Shown here: positions 10,053-18,545 of the stretch, one piece after another
Position numbering within the stretch: position 1 is the stretch's first letter
Layout of the letters: each line of letters begins with the position of its first letter
The notes under the pieces: generated by a model
The model's database searches: none
Seen by the model: the letters and a program-made list of their open reading frames with translations, nothing else
What the model was told of the DNA's origin: nothing
Translations under genes and position numbers: made by a program
Source of the DNA: Phycisphaeraceae bacterium
GTDB lineage: Bacteria > Planctomycetota > Phycisphaerae > Phycisphaerales > Phycisphaeraceae
Reading direction: 5' to 3'
NCBI GenBank assembly: GCA_020851735.1
Contig: JADZCD010000033.1
Coordinates: forward strand, 1-64,000
DNA length: 64,000 bases

Positions 10053-10093
10053 CCGGGGGCCCTTGGTTTGAGCGGCTTAAGCCGCGGCCAATA

Positions 10094-10230
10094 TTCACCA
10101 CCGCGAGCACGGTCTTCGACCCTGAGGCGGAGTCTTGGGCTCAGACCCGAAGGGAAGCCACGGAGACAGGGTGGAGGAATTATTCATGGGTGTTTTGTTT
10201 CTCTGTGTTCTCTGTGAACTCTGTGGTGAA
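10094..10230. repeat. Inverted-repeat element between adaptor and pump genes
   Basis: Begins with ATTCACCACCGCGAGCACGG and ends with TTCTCTGTGAACTCTGTGGTGAA, which are complementary at the ends (TTCACCAC.. / ..GTGGTGAA). Same family as the repeats at 58155 and 61244. It lies inside the efflux operon and could form a stem-loop in the mRNA that affects the adaptor:pump ratio; that effect is inference. Confidence 0.7.
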
Positions 10231-10233
10231 TTG

Positions 10234-12441
10234 TTATTTGGGAGCGTGTTCGCTGGTGGGATTGCCGGTGGCGCCGAAGTAGTGGGCGCTGGCGCCGGGG
10301 GTCAGGCGGTTCTCGGCGTCCACCAGGAACGCGCCCTGGCTGGCGACGCGATCGCCTTCGGCAAGGCCGGCGAGAACGGGGTAGTAGTCGCCGGCGGGGG
10401 AGCCGAGCTTCACTTCGATCATCTGGAAGGTGCCGGTGGAGGGAGAGGACCGCCCGGCAGAGCCGGGGGCTGAATTAGAACCGTTGTACCCCCCGGCAGA
10501 GCCGGGGGCTGAACCAGAACCGTCGTACCCCCCGGCAGAGCCGGGGGCTGAACCAGAACCGTTGTACCCCCTGGCAGAGCCGGGGGCTGAACCTTCTGAC
10601 GCAGGGACCTCTCGATAGACGACTTTGCGCGTGCCGGTGTCGATGACGGCGCTTTGGGGGACGGCCAGGACTTTTTCCACGCGGGCGTATTGCAGGGGGA
10701 ACTGGTCGATGGGGCAGTGGGCGGGCTGATCGAAAAGTTGAGCGGGATAAACCGGGCAGTAATAGCCTTGGGCGAAATCGGCGTCGGCAGGTGTTGAGGA
10801 TGAAGGCTCAAGGGTACGGGTGATGTTTCCGCAGGTGAGCATGTCGCTGCCCATGTAGGGATTGACGACGTCTTGTTGAGCGCTCAGCCAATCCGCCTGG
10901 GCCATGGGGCAGTGAAAGACAAAGAGCTTGCGGTTGGTGGGAATCTTTTGTTCCAGGATGGCGATGAGCTGGGTGGAAAGAGCCTTGAAGGCTTCACGTT
11001 GATCGCGGAGGGCTTTGCCCTGCATGTTCCGGGCGGAGGGGGCGAGGGAGGAAGCGTCGGGGAGTGTGTTTTCAGATGCCTGGGCGGAGGCGAGGAATTC
11101 GCTGATTTCCGCGTCGGCGGTGCGATCGGCGGCGAGGGCGGAGGAGATTTTCAGATAAGCGGAAACGAGGGCGGAGTCTTCGGGGGAGCTTTCGGGAGTG
11201 AGAGGGTTTGCACCCTCACCCTTGCCCTCTCCCTCTGAGAGGGAGAGGGGGTTGGCGTTTCCGGGGGCGGGGGAGGACCCCCCGGCAGAGCCGGGGGCTG
11301 AAGCGGGCGACATGATTTGCGCGGTAGTACTTCCGGGGGGGATGAGATGGACTTGGCCGACGGGCAGGCGCATGACGGCTGCGACGTACATGCCGGGCTT
11401 GAGTTTGTATTGGGGGTTGTCGACTTCCACGCGGGCGGCGACGGTGCGGGTCGCGGGGTCGACGGTATAGGCGACGAAGGCGATGCGCCCGGCGAAGATT
11501 TCGTTGGGATAGGCGGTGGTGGTGACCTCCACGGCGGTGCCGGCCTGGATGCCGGCGATGTCGCTTTCAAAGATCTGGGCTTGGAGCCAGACTTTGCTCA
11601 GGTCGGCGATGGTGTAGAGGTCCATGCCCTCCTCGACGTATTGGCCTTGGAGGACTTTTTTTTCGGTGACGATGCCGCGGATGGGGGCGTGAATGGCCAG
11701 GGCGGTATCGGTTTTGTTTTGTTTGAGGATCTCGGTGATCTGGGCTTCGGTGATGCCCCAGAGAAGGAGCTTGCGGCGGGCGGCTTCGCGCACGGCTTCG
11801 GAGGCGGAGAGAGCGGATTGGGACGGCGAAGCTTGGGCGGATTGCAGGGCTTTGTCGGCGACCAGTAACTCCTGCTGGGCAACGAGGAGATCGGGGCTGT
11901 AGATTAAGGCGAGGGTTTCGCCCTCTTCGACTTTTTGGCCGGTGAAGTTGACTAAGAGTTTTTCGATTCGTCCCTTCACGCGGGCGGCGATGAAGGCGCG
12001 GCGGGTTTCGTCGTAGTCGACCACGCCGACGGTGTGGATTTCCCGGCTGAGCAGGCGTTTTTCGACCACGCTGACACCGATGCGGCCCATGCGCAGTTTT
12101 TGCGGAGTCAGTTGCACCTGGGCCAAGACGTCAGCGGGCAAGGTTGTTGCGCCGTCGTGTTTTTCCCGCTGGCTTAGGGGCATGCCGCAGATCGGGCAGT
12201 TGCCGGGTTGAGCGCGGATGACGCTCGGGTGCATGGGGCAGAAGAACTCGACGTCGGCGTCCAGGTGGGCGGCGGTGGCGGCGGGGCGGGTCAGGCGGTC
12301 CCAGCGATTGGCAATGTCTTCCCACTTGCCGGCGATCAGGCCGACGACGACCATCAGGAGGATAAAGCGCAGGCGCACGTTCATGATGCGTACGAACGAC
12401 CAGATTTTGGCGGTTGTGGTCGAGGGTTTGGCGTCGCTCAT
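10234..12441 (-). CDS. RND efflux periplasmic adaptor, CusB-like, with metal-binding motifs and repeat insertions
   Basis: Membrane-fusion protein linking the RND pump to the outer-membrane channel. Domains in order over 735 residues: N-terminal membrane anchor (about 20-40); a metal-binding motif FFCPMHP..CPICGMPL (about 67-88); the HlyD-type hairpin/lipoyl/beta-barrel core (about 120-360); a DUF3347-like helical segment with HCPMAQADW; a second CPVYPA..CPIDQFPL motif; and a C-terminal membrane-proximal domain. Two low-complexity stretches are repeat-encoded: about residues 365-420 (SAPGSAGG.. PLSLSEGEGKGEG) and about 618-670, where a 13-residue SAPGSAGGYNGSG-like unit is repeated four times. 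Start ATG 12441 overlaps the upstream gene's stop (ATGA). Confidence 0.88.
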   Translation of the reverse strand: MSDAKPSTTTAKIWSFVRIMNVRLRFILLMVVVGLIAGKWEDIANRWDRLTRPAATAAHLDADVEFFCPMHPSVIRAQPGNCPICGMPLSQREKHDGATTLPADVLAQVQLTPQKLRMGRIGVSVVEKRLLSREIHTVGVVDYDETRRAFIAARVKGRIEKLLVNFTGQKVEEGETLALIYSPDLLVAQQELLVADKALQSAQASPSQSALSASEAVREAARRKLLLWGITEAQITEILKQNKTDTALAIHAPIRGIVTEKKVLQGQYVEEGMDLYTIADLSKVWLQAQIFESDIAGIQAGTAVEVTTTAYPNEIFAGRIAFVAYTVDPATRTVAARVEVDNPQYKLKPGMYVAAVMRLPVGQVHLIPPGSTTAQIMSPASAPGSAGGSSPAPGNANPLSLSEGEGKGEGANPLTPESSPEDSALVSAYLKISSALAADRTADAEISEFLASAQASENTLPDASSLAPSARNMQGKALRDQREAFKALSTQLIAILEQKIPTNRKLFVFHCPMAQADWLSAQQDVVNPYMGSDMLTCGNITRTLEPSSSTPADADFAQGYYCPVYPAQLFDQPAHCPIDQFPLQYARVEKVLAVPQSAVIDTGTRKVVYREVPASEGSAPGSARGYNGSGSAPGSAGGYDGSGSAPGSAGGYNGSNSAPGSAGRSSPSTGTFQMIEVKLGSPAGDYYPVLAGLAEGDRVASQGAFLVDAENRLTPGASAHYFGATGNPTSEHAPK
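10451..10591. repeat. Tandem 39-bp repeats in the adaptor gene
   Basis: Four copies, period 39 bp (13 codons), of a unit with the palindrome CCCCCGGCAGAGCCGGGGG followed by CTGAA and a 15-bp spacer. The period is a multiple of three and keeps the frame. The same palindrome occurs singly at about 11279-11302 and twice at 12561-12624. Confidence 0.9.
11211..11340. repeat. Composite repeat element, copy 1 (inside the adaptor gene)
   Basis: Modules in order: A, palindrome CACCCTCACCC.. CTCTCCCTCT / GAGAGGGAGAGGG; B, TTTCCGGGGGCGGGGG; C, CCCCCCGGCAGAGCCGGGGG; then a shared tail (CGGGCGACATGATTTGCGCG) ending in another ACTTCCGGGGGG. The same order is seen in copy 2 in the outer-membrane-factor gene. 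The element is read through in frame. Confidence 0.85.
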
Positions 12442-14048
12442 GGCTGGGCGTCCTTTGGTGTGGCGGGGATAGGATGGCTTACACCCTCACCCCTGCCCTC
12501 TCCCTCAGGGAGGGAGAGGGGGTGGGCGCTTTCGAGGGCATTTCCGGGGGCGGGGGCGTACCCCCCGGCAGAGCCGGGGGCTGAACTAGAAACGTCGTAC
12601 CCCCCGGCAGAGCCGGGGGCTGAAACGGGCGGCGTTATTTGCGAGGTATTACTTGGGGGGCCACTTCCGGGGGCGGGGGTGGGGGGGAGGGTTTCAAAGT
12701 CGACGCCGGCGAGGGTTTCGAGTTCCGCCAGACGTTTTTCGCGGGTCATGCGGGCTTCGGCCAGGGCGATGCGGGCGTCCAGGAGCGTGCGTTGGCTGTC
12801 GACGAGTTCGCCGAACGGGCTAAGTCCGGTGGTGTAGGATCTGATGGTGCTTGAGAGCATCTGCTGGGCTTTGGGGAGGATGGAATCGGCAAAGACTTGT
12901 GCCTGGCGCTCAGCATTGCGCAGGGCGTAGAGGGCGGCTACGAAGGAGGCGCCGCGTTCGTGGCGCAGCTGGCGGGCCATGGCTTCGGTGGCTTGCAGCT
13001 GGGCGCGGGCTTCCTGGATGGCGCCTTTGATCTTTGGCAATGCGGTGGGCAGGGTGACCATGGTGCCGACGCTCCGGGAGATGTCGCCGGTTAAGGAGAA
13101 TTGCGGGGCGAAGTCGGGAATGTAGGCCAGTTTCGCCAGTTCCAAGGCGTTTTTGCGCCCGGTCACGTCCTGGGCGATGCCGGCGAGTTCGGGGTTTTTG
13201 TCCACGGCGACGGCGAGGAGTTGGGCGTCGTCGGCGTGGAGAGTTCGCGCGGGGGGCAGATTGCGGGGCGGCGGGAGTGTTTCGTCCGGGCCGCGGGCGA
13301 GCAGGCCGTTGAGCATGGCCCGCATGGCGGAGAGTTCGGCGTGCATGTTTTCCGCTTCGTTGGCGGCCAGTTCGTATTCGGTCTGGGCTTTGTAGAGGTC
13401 CTGCTGCGGTCCGCCGGCCTGGACGCGCTGGCGGCTGGTGTCCATGAGCATGCGCAAGAGGTCCACGTTTTCCTGTTGGATGCGGAGCTTCTCAGCCGCC
13501 AGGGCGTAGTCGTACCAGGCGCCCAATACGCGATATTGCAGGCTGAATTTGGCTTCCTCAAAGCGGGCGGCGGCGGCGCGGGTTTCGGCCAGGGCGATCT
13601 GCCCGGCCTTGGCGGCCTTGCCGGGCCATTGGAGCATGAGGGAGGGGTCCACGCCCACGCTCAGGGTGGTGCGGTTCCACGACTTTAGGTTCTCCTTGGA
13701 GAACATGTATTCGTAGCCGACGGTCAGGTTGGTGTTGGGATAGGCGGCGGCGATGCGCACGCGGGCGGCGGCGGCCTGCCACTGGTAATAGGCGGACTCC
13801 AGTTCGCCGTTGGCCAGAAAGGCGCGCTGCAGGAGGTCGGGCCAGTCCGGGTCATCGGGAAGGGGGGGCAGGTCGCGCTTTTGCGGGTCTTTCTGGGCGT
13901 AGGGTTTGCCGGCGGCGGCGAGTTTTTGTTTTTCTTCTTGGTAGCCCTTGGGTTCGATGACGCAGCCGGCGGTTAAGACCAGGAGGATGAGGGCTGCGGG
14001 CTTAAGTCCGGCTGGGGAAGGGGCAGAGAAGGGGCTTGTTTGGGGCAT
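12438..14048 (-). CDS. Outer-membrane efflux lipoprotein, TolC/CusC-like
   Basis: Outer-membrane factor of the metal exporter, forming the exit duct. The ATG at 14048 gives a 536-residue precursor whose N-terminus has a hydrophobic stretch ending in a lipobox (LTAGC), so the mature protein should be lipid-anchored. Two outer-membrane-efflux repeats follow (about residues 60-260 and 280-470), rich in Ala/Leu/Gln coiled-coil helices. A TTG 14 codons upstream is possible but would put the signal peptide too far in. The last ~75 residues are low-complexity (SAPGSAGGY twice, PLSLPEGEGRGEG) and encoded by composite repeat copy 2, so the C-terminus was extended or replaced by repeat sequence. First gene of a three-gene operon; its stop overlaps the adaptor start. 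Confidence 0.88.
   Translation of the reverse strand: MPQTSPFSAPSPAGLKPAALILLVLTAGCVIEPKGYQEEKQKLAAAGKPYAQKDPQKRDLPPLPDDPDWPDLLQRAFLANGELESAYYQWQAAAARVRIAAAYPNTNLTVGYEYMFSKENLKSWNRTTLSVGVDPSLMLQWPGKAAKAGQIALAETRAAAARFEEAKFSLQYRVLGAWYDYALAAEKLRIQQENVDLLRMLMDTSRQRVQAGGPQQDLYKAQTEYELAANEAENMHAELSAMRAMLNGLLARGPDETLPPPRNLPPARTLHADDAQLLAVAVDKNPELAGIAQDVTGRKNALELAKLAYIPDFAPQFSLTGDISRSVGTMVTLPTALPKIKGAIQEARAQLQATEAMARQLRHERGASFVAALYALRNAERQAQVFADSILPKAQQMLSSTIRSYTTGLSPFGELVDSQRTLLDARIALAEARMTREKRLAELETLAGVDFETLPPTPAPGSGPPSNTSQITPPVSAPGSAGGYDVSSSAPGSAGGYAPAPGNALESAHPLSLPEGEGRGEGVSHPIPATPKDAQP
12482..12687. repeat. Composite repeat element, copy 2 (3' end of the outer-membrane-factor gene)
   Basis: Module A (CACCCTCACCCCTGCCCTCT.. 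palindrome with CCCTCAGGGAGGG), module B (TTTCCGGGGGCGGGGGCGTA), module C twice (CCCCCCGGCAGAGCCGGGGG) and the tail CGGGCGGCGTTATTTGCGAG leading to another CACTTCCGGGGGCGGGGGTG. The reading phase of modules A and C is the same as in copy 1. Confidence 0.85.
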
Positions 14049-14135
14049 GGAATAATTCCCGCGGGGCGTGGGCAGCCCGGTACCCTTCAAAACGAGTGTG
14101 AAGTCCTTTGGGGTTCAACGGATAAATGGAAATGT

Positions 14136-14170
14136 CCCCCGGAAGCGAGCCCGGAAGCGAGCCCGGAAGG
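14136..14170. repeat. CCCCGGAAGCGAG direct repeats
   Basis: Three direct copies of CCCGGAAG separated by CGAG, same family as the CTTCCGGGG cluster at 5376 in the opposite orientation. The cluster is intergenic. Confidence 0.75.
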
Positions 14171-14178
14171 ACGACGCA

Positions 14179-14210
14179 GGGTCTGGGGTTTAGGGTCTGG
14201 GGTAGGGGGT
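14179..14210. repeat. G-rich heptamer array
   Basis: Approximate heptamers GGGTCTG, GGGTTTA, GGGTCTG, GGGTAGG. Arrays of the same kind lie at 22601-22637, 45829-45851, 56217-56235 (complement) and 62161-62251 (complement, different consensus). Four or more G-tracts could form a G-quadruplex. Confidence 0.65.
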
Positions 14211-14395
14211 AGAAAGGAGAAAGCAGAGAGGCGAGGCGAAATGTTCTCCGCTTCGGTGGGGCGGGGTGATCAGGAGGGGGCCTGCGGCCCGCCCGCTAAA
14301 CGGTGAGTGAGAGGAGTCCAGGGAAGAATCCCTGGGCTTCAGGTGGTGGGGGAGGTGGATCTGTTTGGAGTGTATGGGGGCGTGGGGTGGTGAGT

Positions 14396-14806
14396 TCAGG
14401 GTTTGGACTTTTTTTGGTACCACTTGCCGTCAGAGCCTTTGAGCCAGTGTTCGGGGGAGGCGTTGCGGAAGTTGCGCTCGGCGTTGCGCTGGGCGACGCG
14501 GTCGGGCGTGGTGTTCTGTTCCTTGGCGACGATTTCATAGAGCCGGCGACGGTCGCGGTTTTCGTCGTTGACTAATTGGCTGAGGGTCTGGTCGTTTTGG
14601 TATTCGGGCTTGACGGCTTCGACTAAGCCCTGATAGGTCTCGCCGATCTTGCCCTGGTCTTTGAGGGCTAAGAGTTTGGGGAACCGTTCTTCAAAGCGCT
14701 TGCGCAGCGTTTCTTTTTCGTCTTCAGCCTTGGCAGCGCTCGCCCAGCCGCCCAGCACGACCATGGCGATGATCATTCCGATGGTCCAACGATTCGTTGC
14801 TCGCAT
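14396..14806 (-). CDS. YdbL family protein (DUF1318), secreted
   Basis: A 136-residue protein with a Sec signal peptide (hydrophobic core IGMIIAMVVLGGWA, likely cleavage after ASAAKA) and the DUF1318 body: RFEERFPKLLALKDQGKIGE and the closing NAERNFRNASPEHWLKG..WYQK. In E. coli YdbL is the small periplasmic partner of the YdbH-YnbE phospholipid-transport bridge. Here it follows ydbH and ynbE genes in the same order as in E. coli. ATG 14806 has AAGGAG 8 bases upstream. It is 84 bp after the ynbE-like gene. Confidence 0.85.
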   Translation of the reverse strand: MRATNRWTIGMIIAMVVLGGWASAAKAEDEKETLRKRFEERFPKLLALKDQGKIGETYQGLVEAVKPEYQNDQTLSQLVNDENRDRRRLYEIVAKEQNTTPDRVAQRNAERNFRNASPEHWLKGSDGKWYQKKSKP

Positions 14807-14890
14807 GGCCTGACTCCTTTTTATTCTGTCCGGCAGAGATTGCCTTTTTAAATTTGCCTGTGGATCGGATTTGGGGGTGGGATCAAGCTT

Positions 14891-15112
14891 CTACGGTTGG
14901 GCGGCGCCTGGAGCGGGGGCGGTTGTGACGGCCTGTTTTTCGAAGGCGAAGAAATCGTCCAGCTCGCGGTCGACCTTCAGGTTGATGTCCAAGGTGACGT
15001 GGATGGGTTCGACTTTGATCGGTTCGATCTTCACCGTCGGCGTGCAGGCCCACAAGCCTCCGCCCAGGGCGGCGGCGGCGAGGAGGCGAAAAATGGTTCG
15101 GGCAGGCGTCAT
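14891..15112 (-). CDS. YnbE-like lipoprotein
   Basis: A 73-residue lipoprotein: hydrophobic signal peptide followed by a Cys at residue 23 (GGGLWAC), then the YnbE-type beta strand region IKVEPIHVTLDINLKVDREL. E. coli YnbE is an outer-membrane lipoprotein that stacks by beta-augmentation onto YdbH to complete a lipid-transport bridge between the membranes. The C-terminal 20 residues are Ala/Pro-rich. AAGGAAG lies a suitable distance upstream of the ATG. The gene is 20 bp downstream of the ydbH-like gene, consistent with an operon. Confidence 0.85.
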   Translation of the reverse strand: MTPARTIFRLLAAAALGGGLWACTPTVKIEPIKVEPIHVTLDINLKVDRELDDFFAFEKQAVTTAPAPGAAQP

Positions 15113-15132
15113 GGTGGACTTCCTTTCCGCGG

Positions 15133-16614
15133 TTATTGCGGCAGCAGACGGTCCAGGGCGTTGTCCAGGGCCTGGTCTGATCCCCGCCGGGGACGCAACA
15201 GCTCGTTGAAAGCTGTTTCCAATCCCCTGATGTTAACGGTCAAACTGCCGATCTCCAAGGGCTGCGAGCCTTCCCGGCCTTGGCCCTGGGTGCTTAAGTG
15301 GATGACGGTTTCGCCGTTTTCCTTGCTGATCACGCACTCTAAGTGGGAATACACAAAGTCGCTAAGGGCTTGGGTGACCTTCTGGCGGATTTGCCCGCCG
15401 ACGGAACCGTCGGTCAGGCCCAGGGTGCCTTCCAGGGCTGCTTTGTCGCGGAAGCGGAACCAGCCCCCACCGGGCTGGGCGAAGAGGAACCCGGCTCCTA
15501 AGCGGACGGGGTCGCGCTCCTGCGGATGGATTGAGACAGGCAAACGCCCGTAGAGCAGCCCGCCGCCGGTGACGGTGCTTTGGCTCCCGCTGGGCATGGC
15601 CAGGGCGAGCAGGTCCTGGATGTTGACCGCTTCGATGAACAGTTCAGCGTCCACTTCCAGCTTCGTGGGGTGGACGCGGAAGGCGTGGGCCCAGACGGAC
15701 CCCTGAGTTCCCCAGCGCCACCTCATGCGCTCGACGAAGATCGACTGCGGAGACTCTAAGCGCAGGTCGATCTGTCCATCGTGGAGGGCCAAGCGTCCGG
15801 TGTGGGCGGCTTTGATCAGCAGATGTTGGCTGGGCGCGGTGGATAAGGGGGAGATGTTGTCGAAGGTTAGTTCGCCTTCGAGGCCTTCGGCGGCGACGTC
15901 GGTGGTGGCGCTGCGGAGATCGACGTCGGCGAATTTCACTTGCAGACGCTGCGTCCACTTGCCGGCGAGATGGGTCCAGGTTCCCTGGGCCTGCAGAGAG
16001 CCGGTGATCCACCAGTCGCTGACTTGGGGGAAAAGGTCAGCGGGCAGTTGGCGGTCTTCGATCAGGATGGGCTGGACTTGGAGTTCCATAGTCAGGCTAT
16101 CGCCTTGCGTGATTTGGGCTTGGAAGGTGATGTCCAGTTTTTTTTGCGGACTCTGAAGGCTGATCTGGGCGTCCTGGATCGTCAGTTGCTTAATGGGGAG
16201 TTTCAGGTTCGCGGCTGGGGAACCGGGGGCGGAGGAATCTTGTCGGATAAGCCAAGGCTGCAGGGGGCCGGCGTCGATTTTGCCTTGATCGATTTGGATC
16301 AGTCCACGCAGGGTGCGTAAATGGACTTGATCGGCATGGCCCCGGAGCAGTTGCCAGGGCGAATAGGAGATATCCACGTGGGCGATGGTCACGCGGCCGG
16401 CGGGGTCGAGCTGGAGGTCGCTTAGGGCCATGGCGTTTAGGGTGACGCTGTCCACGCGGAGGTTGGCGTTGGGGAAGCCGGAGAAGGAGAGGATGGCGAT
16501 GACCGCCCAGCGCACGAGCTGAATGCGGAAGATAAGGATCAGCACCAGGGCCAAGGCGATCAGGATGATGGCCTTGCGCAGCCGGCGGCCTGGATGGATG
16601 CCCGGACGTTTCAT
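15133..16614 (-). CDS. YdbH-like intermembrane phospholipid transport protein (AsmA-like)
   Basis: A 493-residue protein with one N-terminal transmembrane segment (about 13-33: IILIALALVLILIFRIQLVR) and a long beta-rich periplasmic region typical of AsmA-like lipid bridges; the end (GSLTVNIRGLETAFNELL) matches the dicarboxylate/YdbH C-terminal region, where YnbE docks. It is much shorter than E. coli YdbH (about 880 residues), so the bridge segment is reduced or the periplasm is spanned differently. Identification rests largely on synteny with the ynbE- and ydbL-like genes downstream. It starts only 4 bp after the ferredoxin gene, so the two are probably co-transcribed. Confidence 0.75.
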   Translation of the reverse strand: MKRPGIHPGRRLRKAIILIALALVLILIFRIQLVRWAVIAILSFSGFPNANLRVDSVTLNAMALSDLQLDPAGRVTIAHVDISYSPWQLLRGHADQVHLRTLRGLIQIDQGKIDAGPLQPWLIRQDSSAPGSPAANLKLPIKQLTIQDAQISLQSPQKKLDITFQAQITQGDSLTMELQVQPILIEDRQLPADLFPQVSDWWITGSLQAQGTWTHLAGKWTQRLQVKFADVDLRSATTDVAAEGLEGELTFDNISPLSTAPSQHLLIKAAHTGRLALHDGQIDLRLESPQSIFVERMRWRWGTQGSVWAHAFRVHPTKLEVDAELFIEAVNIQDLLALAMPSGSQSTVTGGGLLYGRLPVSIHPQERDPVRLGAGFLFAQPGGGWFRFRDKAALEGTLGLTDGSVGGQIRQKVTQALSDFVYSHLECVISKENGETVIHLSTQGQGREGSQPLEIGSLTVNIRGLETAFNELLRPRRGSDQALDNALDRLLPQ

Positions 16615-16618
16615 GGCT

Positions 16619-18274
16619 TTAATTTATCGACGGCTGGGTGGGCGGGGGATTACGTTTAGGCGGACTGACGCGCACGCCGGGCTCGCCCTCCAAGGGGCAC
16701 TTATTTTCACAGATGCCGCAGCCGATGCACAGGTCGTCGACCACGTAGGGCTGCTGGAGAGTGATCGGATCGCCCTGGGCGTCGATTTCTTCCACTTCGT
16801 TCCATTTGATGGCTTTGTCGGGCAGGGGGCAGTGCTCTTCGCAGACGATGCAGGGCGTTTTCTCGGCGTAGGGGAGGCAGCGGTCTTTGTTGAAGGCTGC
16901 CAGGCCGATGACGGCTTTTTGTTTTTGGGTCAGGAGCAGTTTGGGGATCGCCTCGGTGGGGCAGACCTGGGCGCAGAGGGTGCAGTTGTATTCGCAGTAG
17001 CCGATGCGGGGGATCAATTGCGGGGAGAAGATGCCCTGCCAGCCGGACTCGAGGAGCGCAGGGTGCAGGGCGTTGGTCGGGCAGACTTTAAGGCACTGGC
17101 CGCAGCGCACGCAGAGGTCCAGGAAGCGGGCGGGATTGCCGGCGGCGCCCGGGGGGCGGAGCAGGGGAGGAAGGGGATTGGACAGGCCGAGCTTTTCCGT
17201 GCCGGCGGCAAGGGTGGGTAAGGCGATGCCGGTAGCGCAACTGGCCAGGAACGCGCGGCGGGAGAGGTCAACCGCGGGGCGATCGGCGTTTTGGATAAGA
17301 GGCAGAGGGATGGGGTGAGGTGTTAAAGGAGCCGCGGGGGATTTGGGGTTGGGCTGGAAGGTGAAGCTGGCGATCTGGTGCGGGCAGTTTTCCACGCAGT
17401 CCATGCAGAGGGTGCAGTCCTGGATGCGCAGGCGGTGTTGGCTGTCGAACACGCCCATCCGGCAGGAAGATTCGCAGGCGCGGCAGCCGGCGCAGGCTTT
17501 GGCGGGCTTGCGGCGCAGGGGGGAGACGGTGGCGATGAGGCTGACGAGCGCGCCCAAGGGGCAGAGATTGCGGCACCAGAACCGGCGTTCGACGCGCTCT
17601 AAGAGCAGTATGCCGGCCAGGATTCCGCCGGAGAGACCGGCACCGATCAGGGCGGCCTGACGCGTGGCCAGAACGTGATGACTTAGGAAGCTGTAGATCG
17701 GTTCGCTGACGGCAGTGACGGAAGCGGGGGCGTTGAGGTAGAGGTAGGTGAAGGTTTCACCAGTTGCCCAATTGAAGGCGGGATCGACCGCGACGGTCAG
17801 CGCCCGCCAGAGGATGGCGAAGGGATCGAAGTAGCCGATCAAGGGCAGGCTCAAGAGCGCGGAGACGAGGATGACCACCAGGAGGGCGTAGCGCGTGGGG
17901 CGCCACCAGCGGCGGGGCGCGTTGGTTTTCTTAGCTCGCCAGCGAATCGGTTTGCCTACGAGGTCGATGAGCGTGCCCAAGGGGCAGACCCAGCCGCAGA
18001 AGGCCCGGCCGAGGAGCGCGGTTAAGGCGACGACCAGCAGCGACAACAGCAAGCCACCGACAAAGGCCCGGCCCGCGAGCATGGCGCAGGCGGCTACGAG
18101 CGGGTCCAAGCGGAAGGCCAGATTGACGTAGGCCAAGGGATTGCCCGACGCGCTTGGATCGGTCAGGCCTAATTCCGCGCGTCGAAACAGATAGAGAAAG
18201 GCCACCAGGAACGCAGCCTGCGTGAAGCGCCGCCAGAATCGCCAGGAATTCAGTATGGAGTGTAACTTCTTCAT
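16619..18274 (-). CDS. NapH/NapG-like fusion: membrane 4Fe-4S ferredoxin protein
   Basis: A 551-residue iron-sulfur membrane protein. The N-terminal half has four or five transmembrane helices and the NapH/CcoG-type GRAFCGWVCPLGTLID and CRNLCPLGALV motifs, then CAGCRACESSC and CTLCMDCVENCP clusters. In the middle there is a second twin-arginine-like signal (LSRRAFLASCATG, followed by a hydrophobic run), after which come CVRCGQCLKVCP, CTLCAQVCP, CIVCEEHCP and CIGCGICENKCP cluster motifs, as in NapG/MauM. So it looks like a NapH and a NapG joined in one chain, probably carrying electrons from quinol across the membrane. The ATG at 18274 is preferred; an in-frame extension of 31 codons upstream is low-complexity. 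Confidence 0.85.
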   Translation of the reverse strand: MKKLHSILNSWRFWRRFTQAAFLVAFLYLFRRAELGLTDPSASGNPLAYVNLAFRLDPLVAACAMLAGRAFVGGLLLSLLVVALTALLGRAFCGWVCPLGTLIDLVGKPIRWRAKKTNAPRRWWRPTRYALLVVILVSALLSLPLIGYFDPFAILWRALTVAVDPAFNWATGETFTYLYLNAPASVTAVSEPIYSFLSHHVLATRQAALIGAGLSGGILAGILLLERVERRFWCRNLCPLGALVSLIATVSPLRRKPAKACAGCRACESSCRMGVFDSQHRLRIQDCTLCMDCVENCPHQIASFTFQPNPKSPAAPLTPHPIPLPLIQNADRPAVDLSRRAFLASCATGIALPTLAAGTEKLGLSNPLPPLLRPPGAAGNPARFLDLCVRCGQCLKVCPTNALHPALLESGWQGIFSPQLIPRIGYCEYNCTLCAQVCPTEAIPKLLLTQKQKAVIGLAAFNKDRCLPYAEKTPCIVCEEHCPLPDKAIKWNEVEEIDAQGDPITLQQPYVVDDLCIGCGICENKCPLEGEPGVRVSPPKRNPPPTQPSIN

Positions 18275-18334
18275 CACATACCCCCCCCTCGTCCCCCCTC
18301 GTTCCCCCCTCGCCCCCCCTTGTCCCCTCACATG

Positions 18335-18446
18335 CGGATTGCGGCAATGTCGCAGGCGAAAGGCCACTTGCTTTCGCAGGTGGGTCCCGGCCGACGGAGC
18401 GGCCGGGCTTTTTTCTCCACGCCGGCGGTACTTTCATAATGCGTAT
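18335..18446. repeat. ~105-bp dispersed element, copy 1
   Basis: Aligns over its length with 41654-41754: shared GGATTGCGG, TCGCAGGCGAAAG, CCCGGCCGACGGAGCGGCCG, CACGCCGGCGGTACTTTCA and GCGTAT blocks. It contains the hairpin CCCGGCC/GGCCGGG followed by CTTTTTT, so it could end transcription on the plus strand. It lies between the DUF362 and ferredoxin genes. Confidence 0.8.
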
Positions 18447-18545
18447 CGTTCCCCGGCAACTACCCTTGCCCACCGCTATCGCGTTCGCCCAGTGGCCCAC
18501 TGTTTCTCAAGGGGCTACGAGTACAACTCCGCAGGAGGAGTTTTA

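Larger units (their letters stand above)
14049..14395. other. Intergenic region upstream of the efflux operon
   Basis: No gene seen. It holds the start region of the efflux operon (minus strand), a CCCCGGAAGCGAG repeat cluster at 14136-14170, a heptamer array of the GGGTCTG/GGGTTTA type at 14179-14210, and a palindromic block at about 14268-14305 related to the one at 318-352. No promoter with both good -10 and -35 boxes could be picked out. Confidence 0.5.

Noticed and set aside
10451-10591. Possible CRISPR array (regular 39-bp period)
   Set aside because: The whole period is repeated including the short 'spacers', and it is translated in frame inside the adaptor gene; no cas genes.
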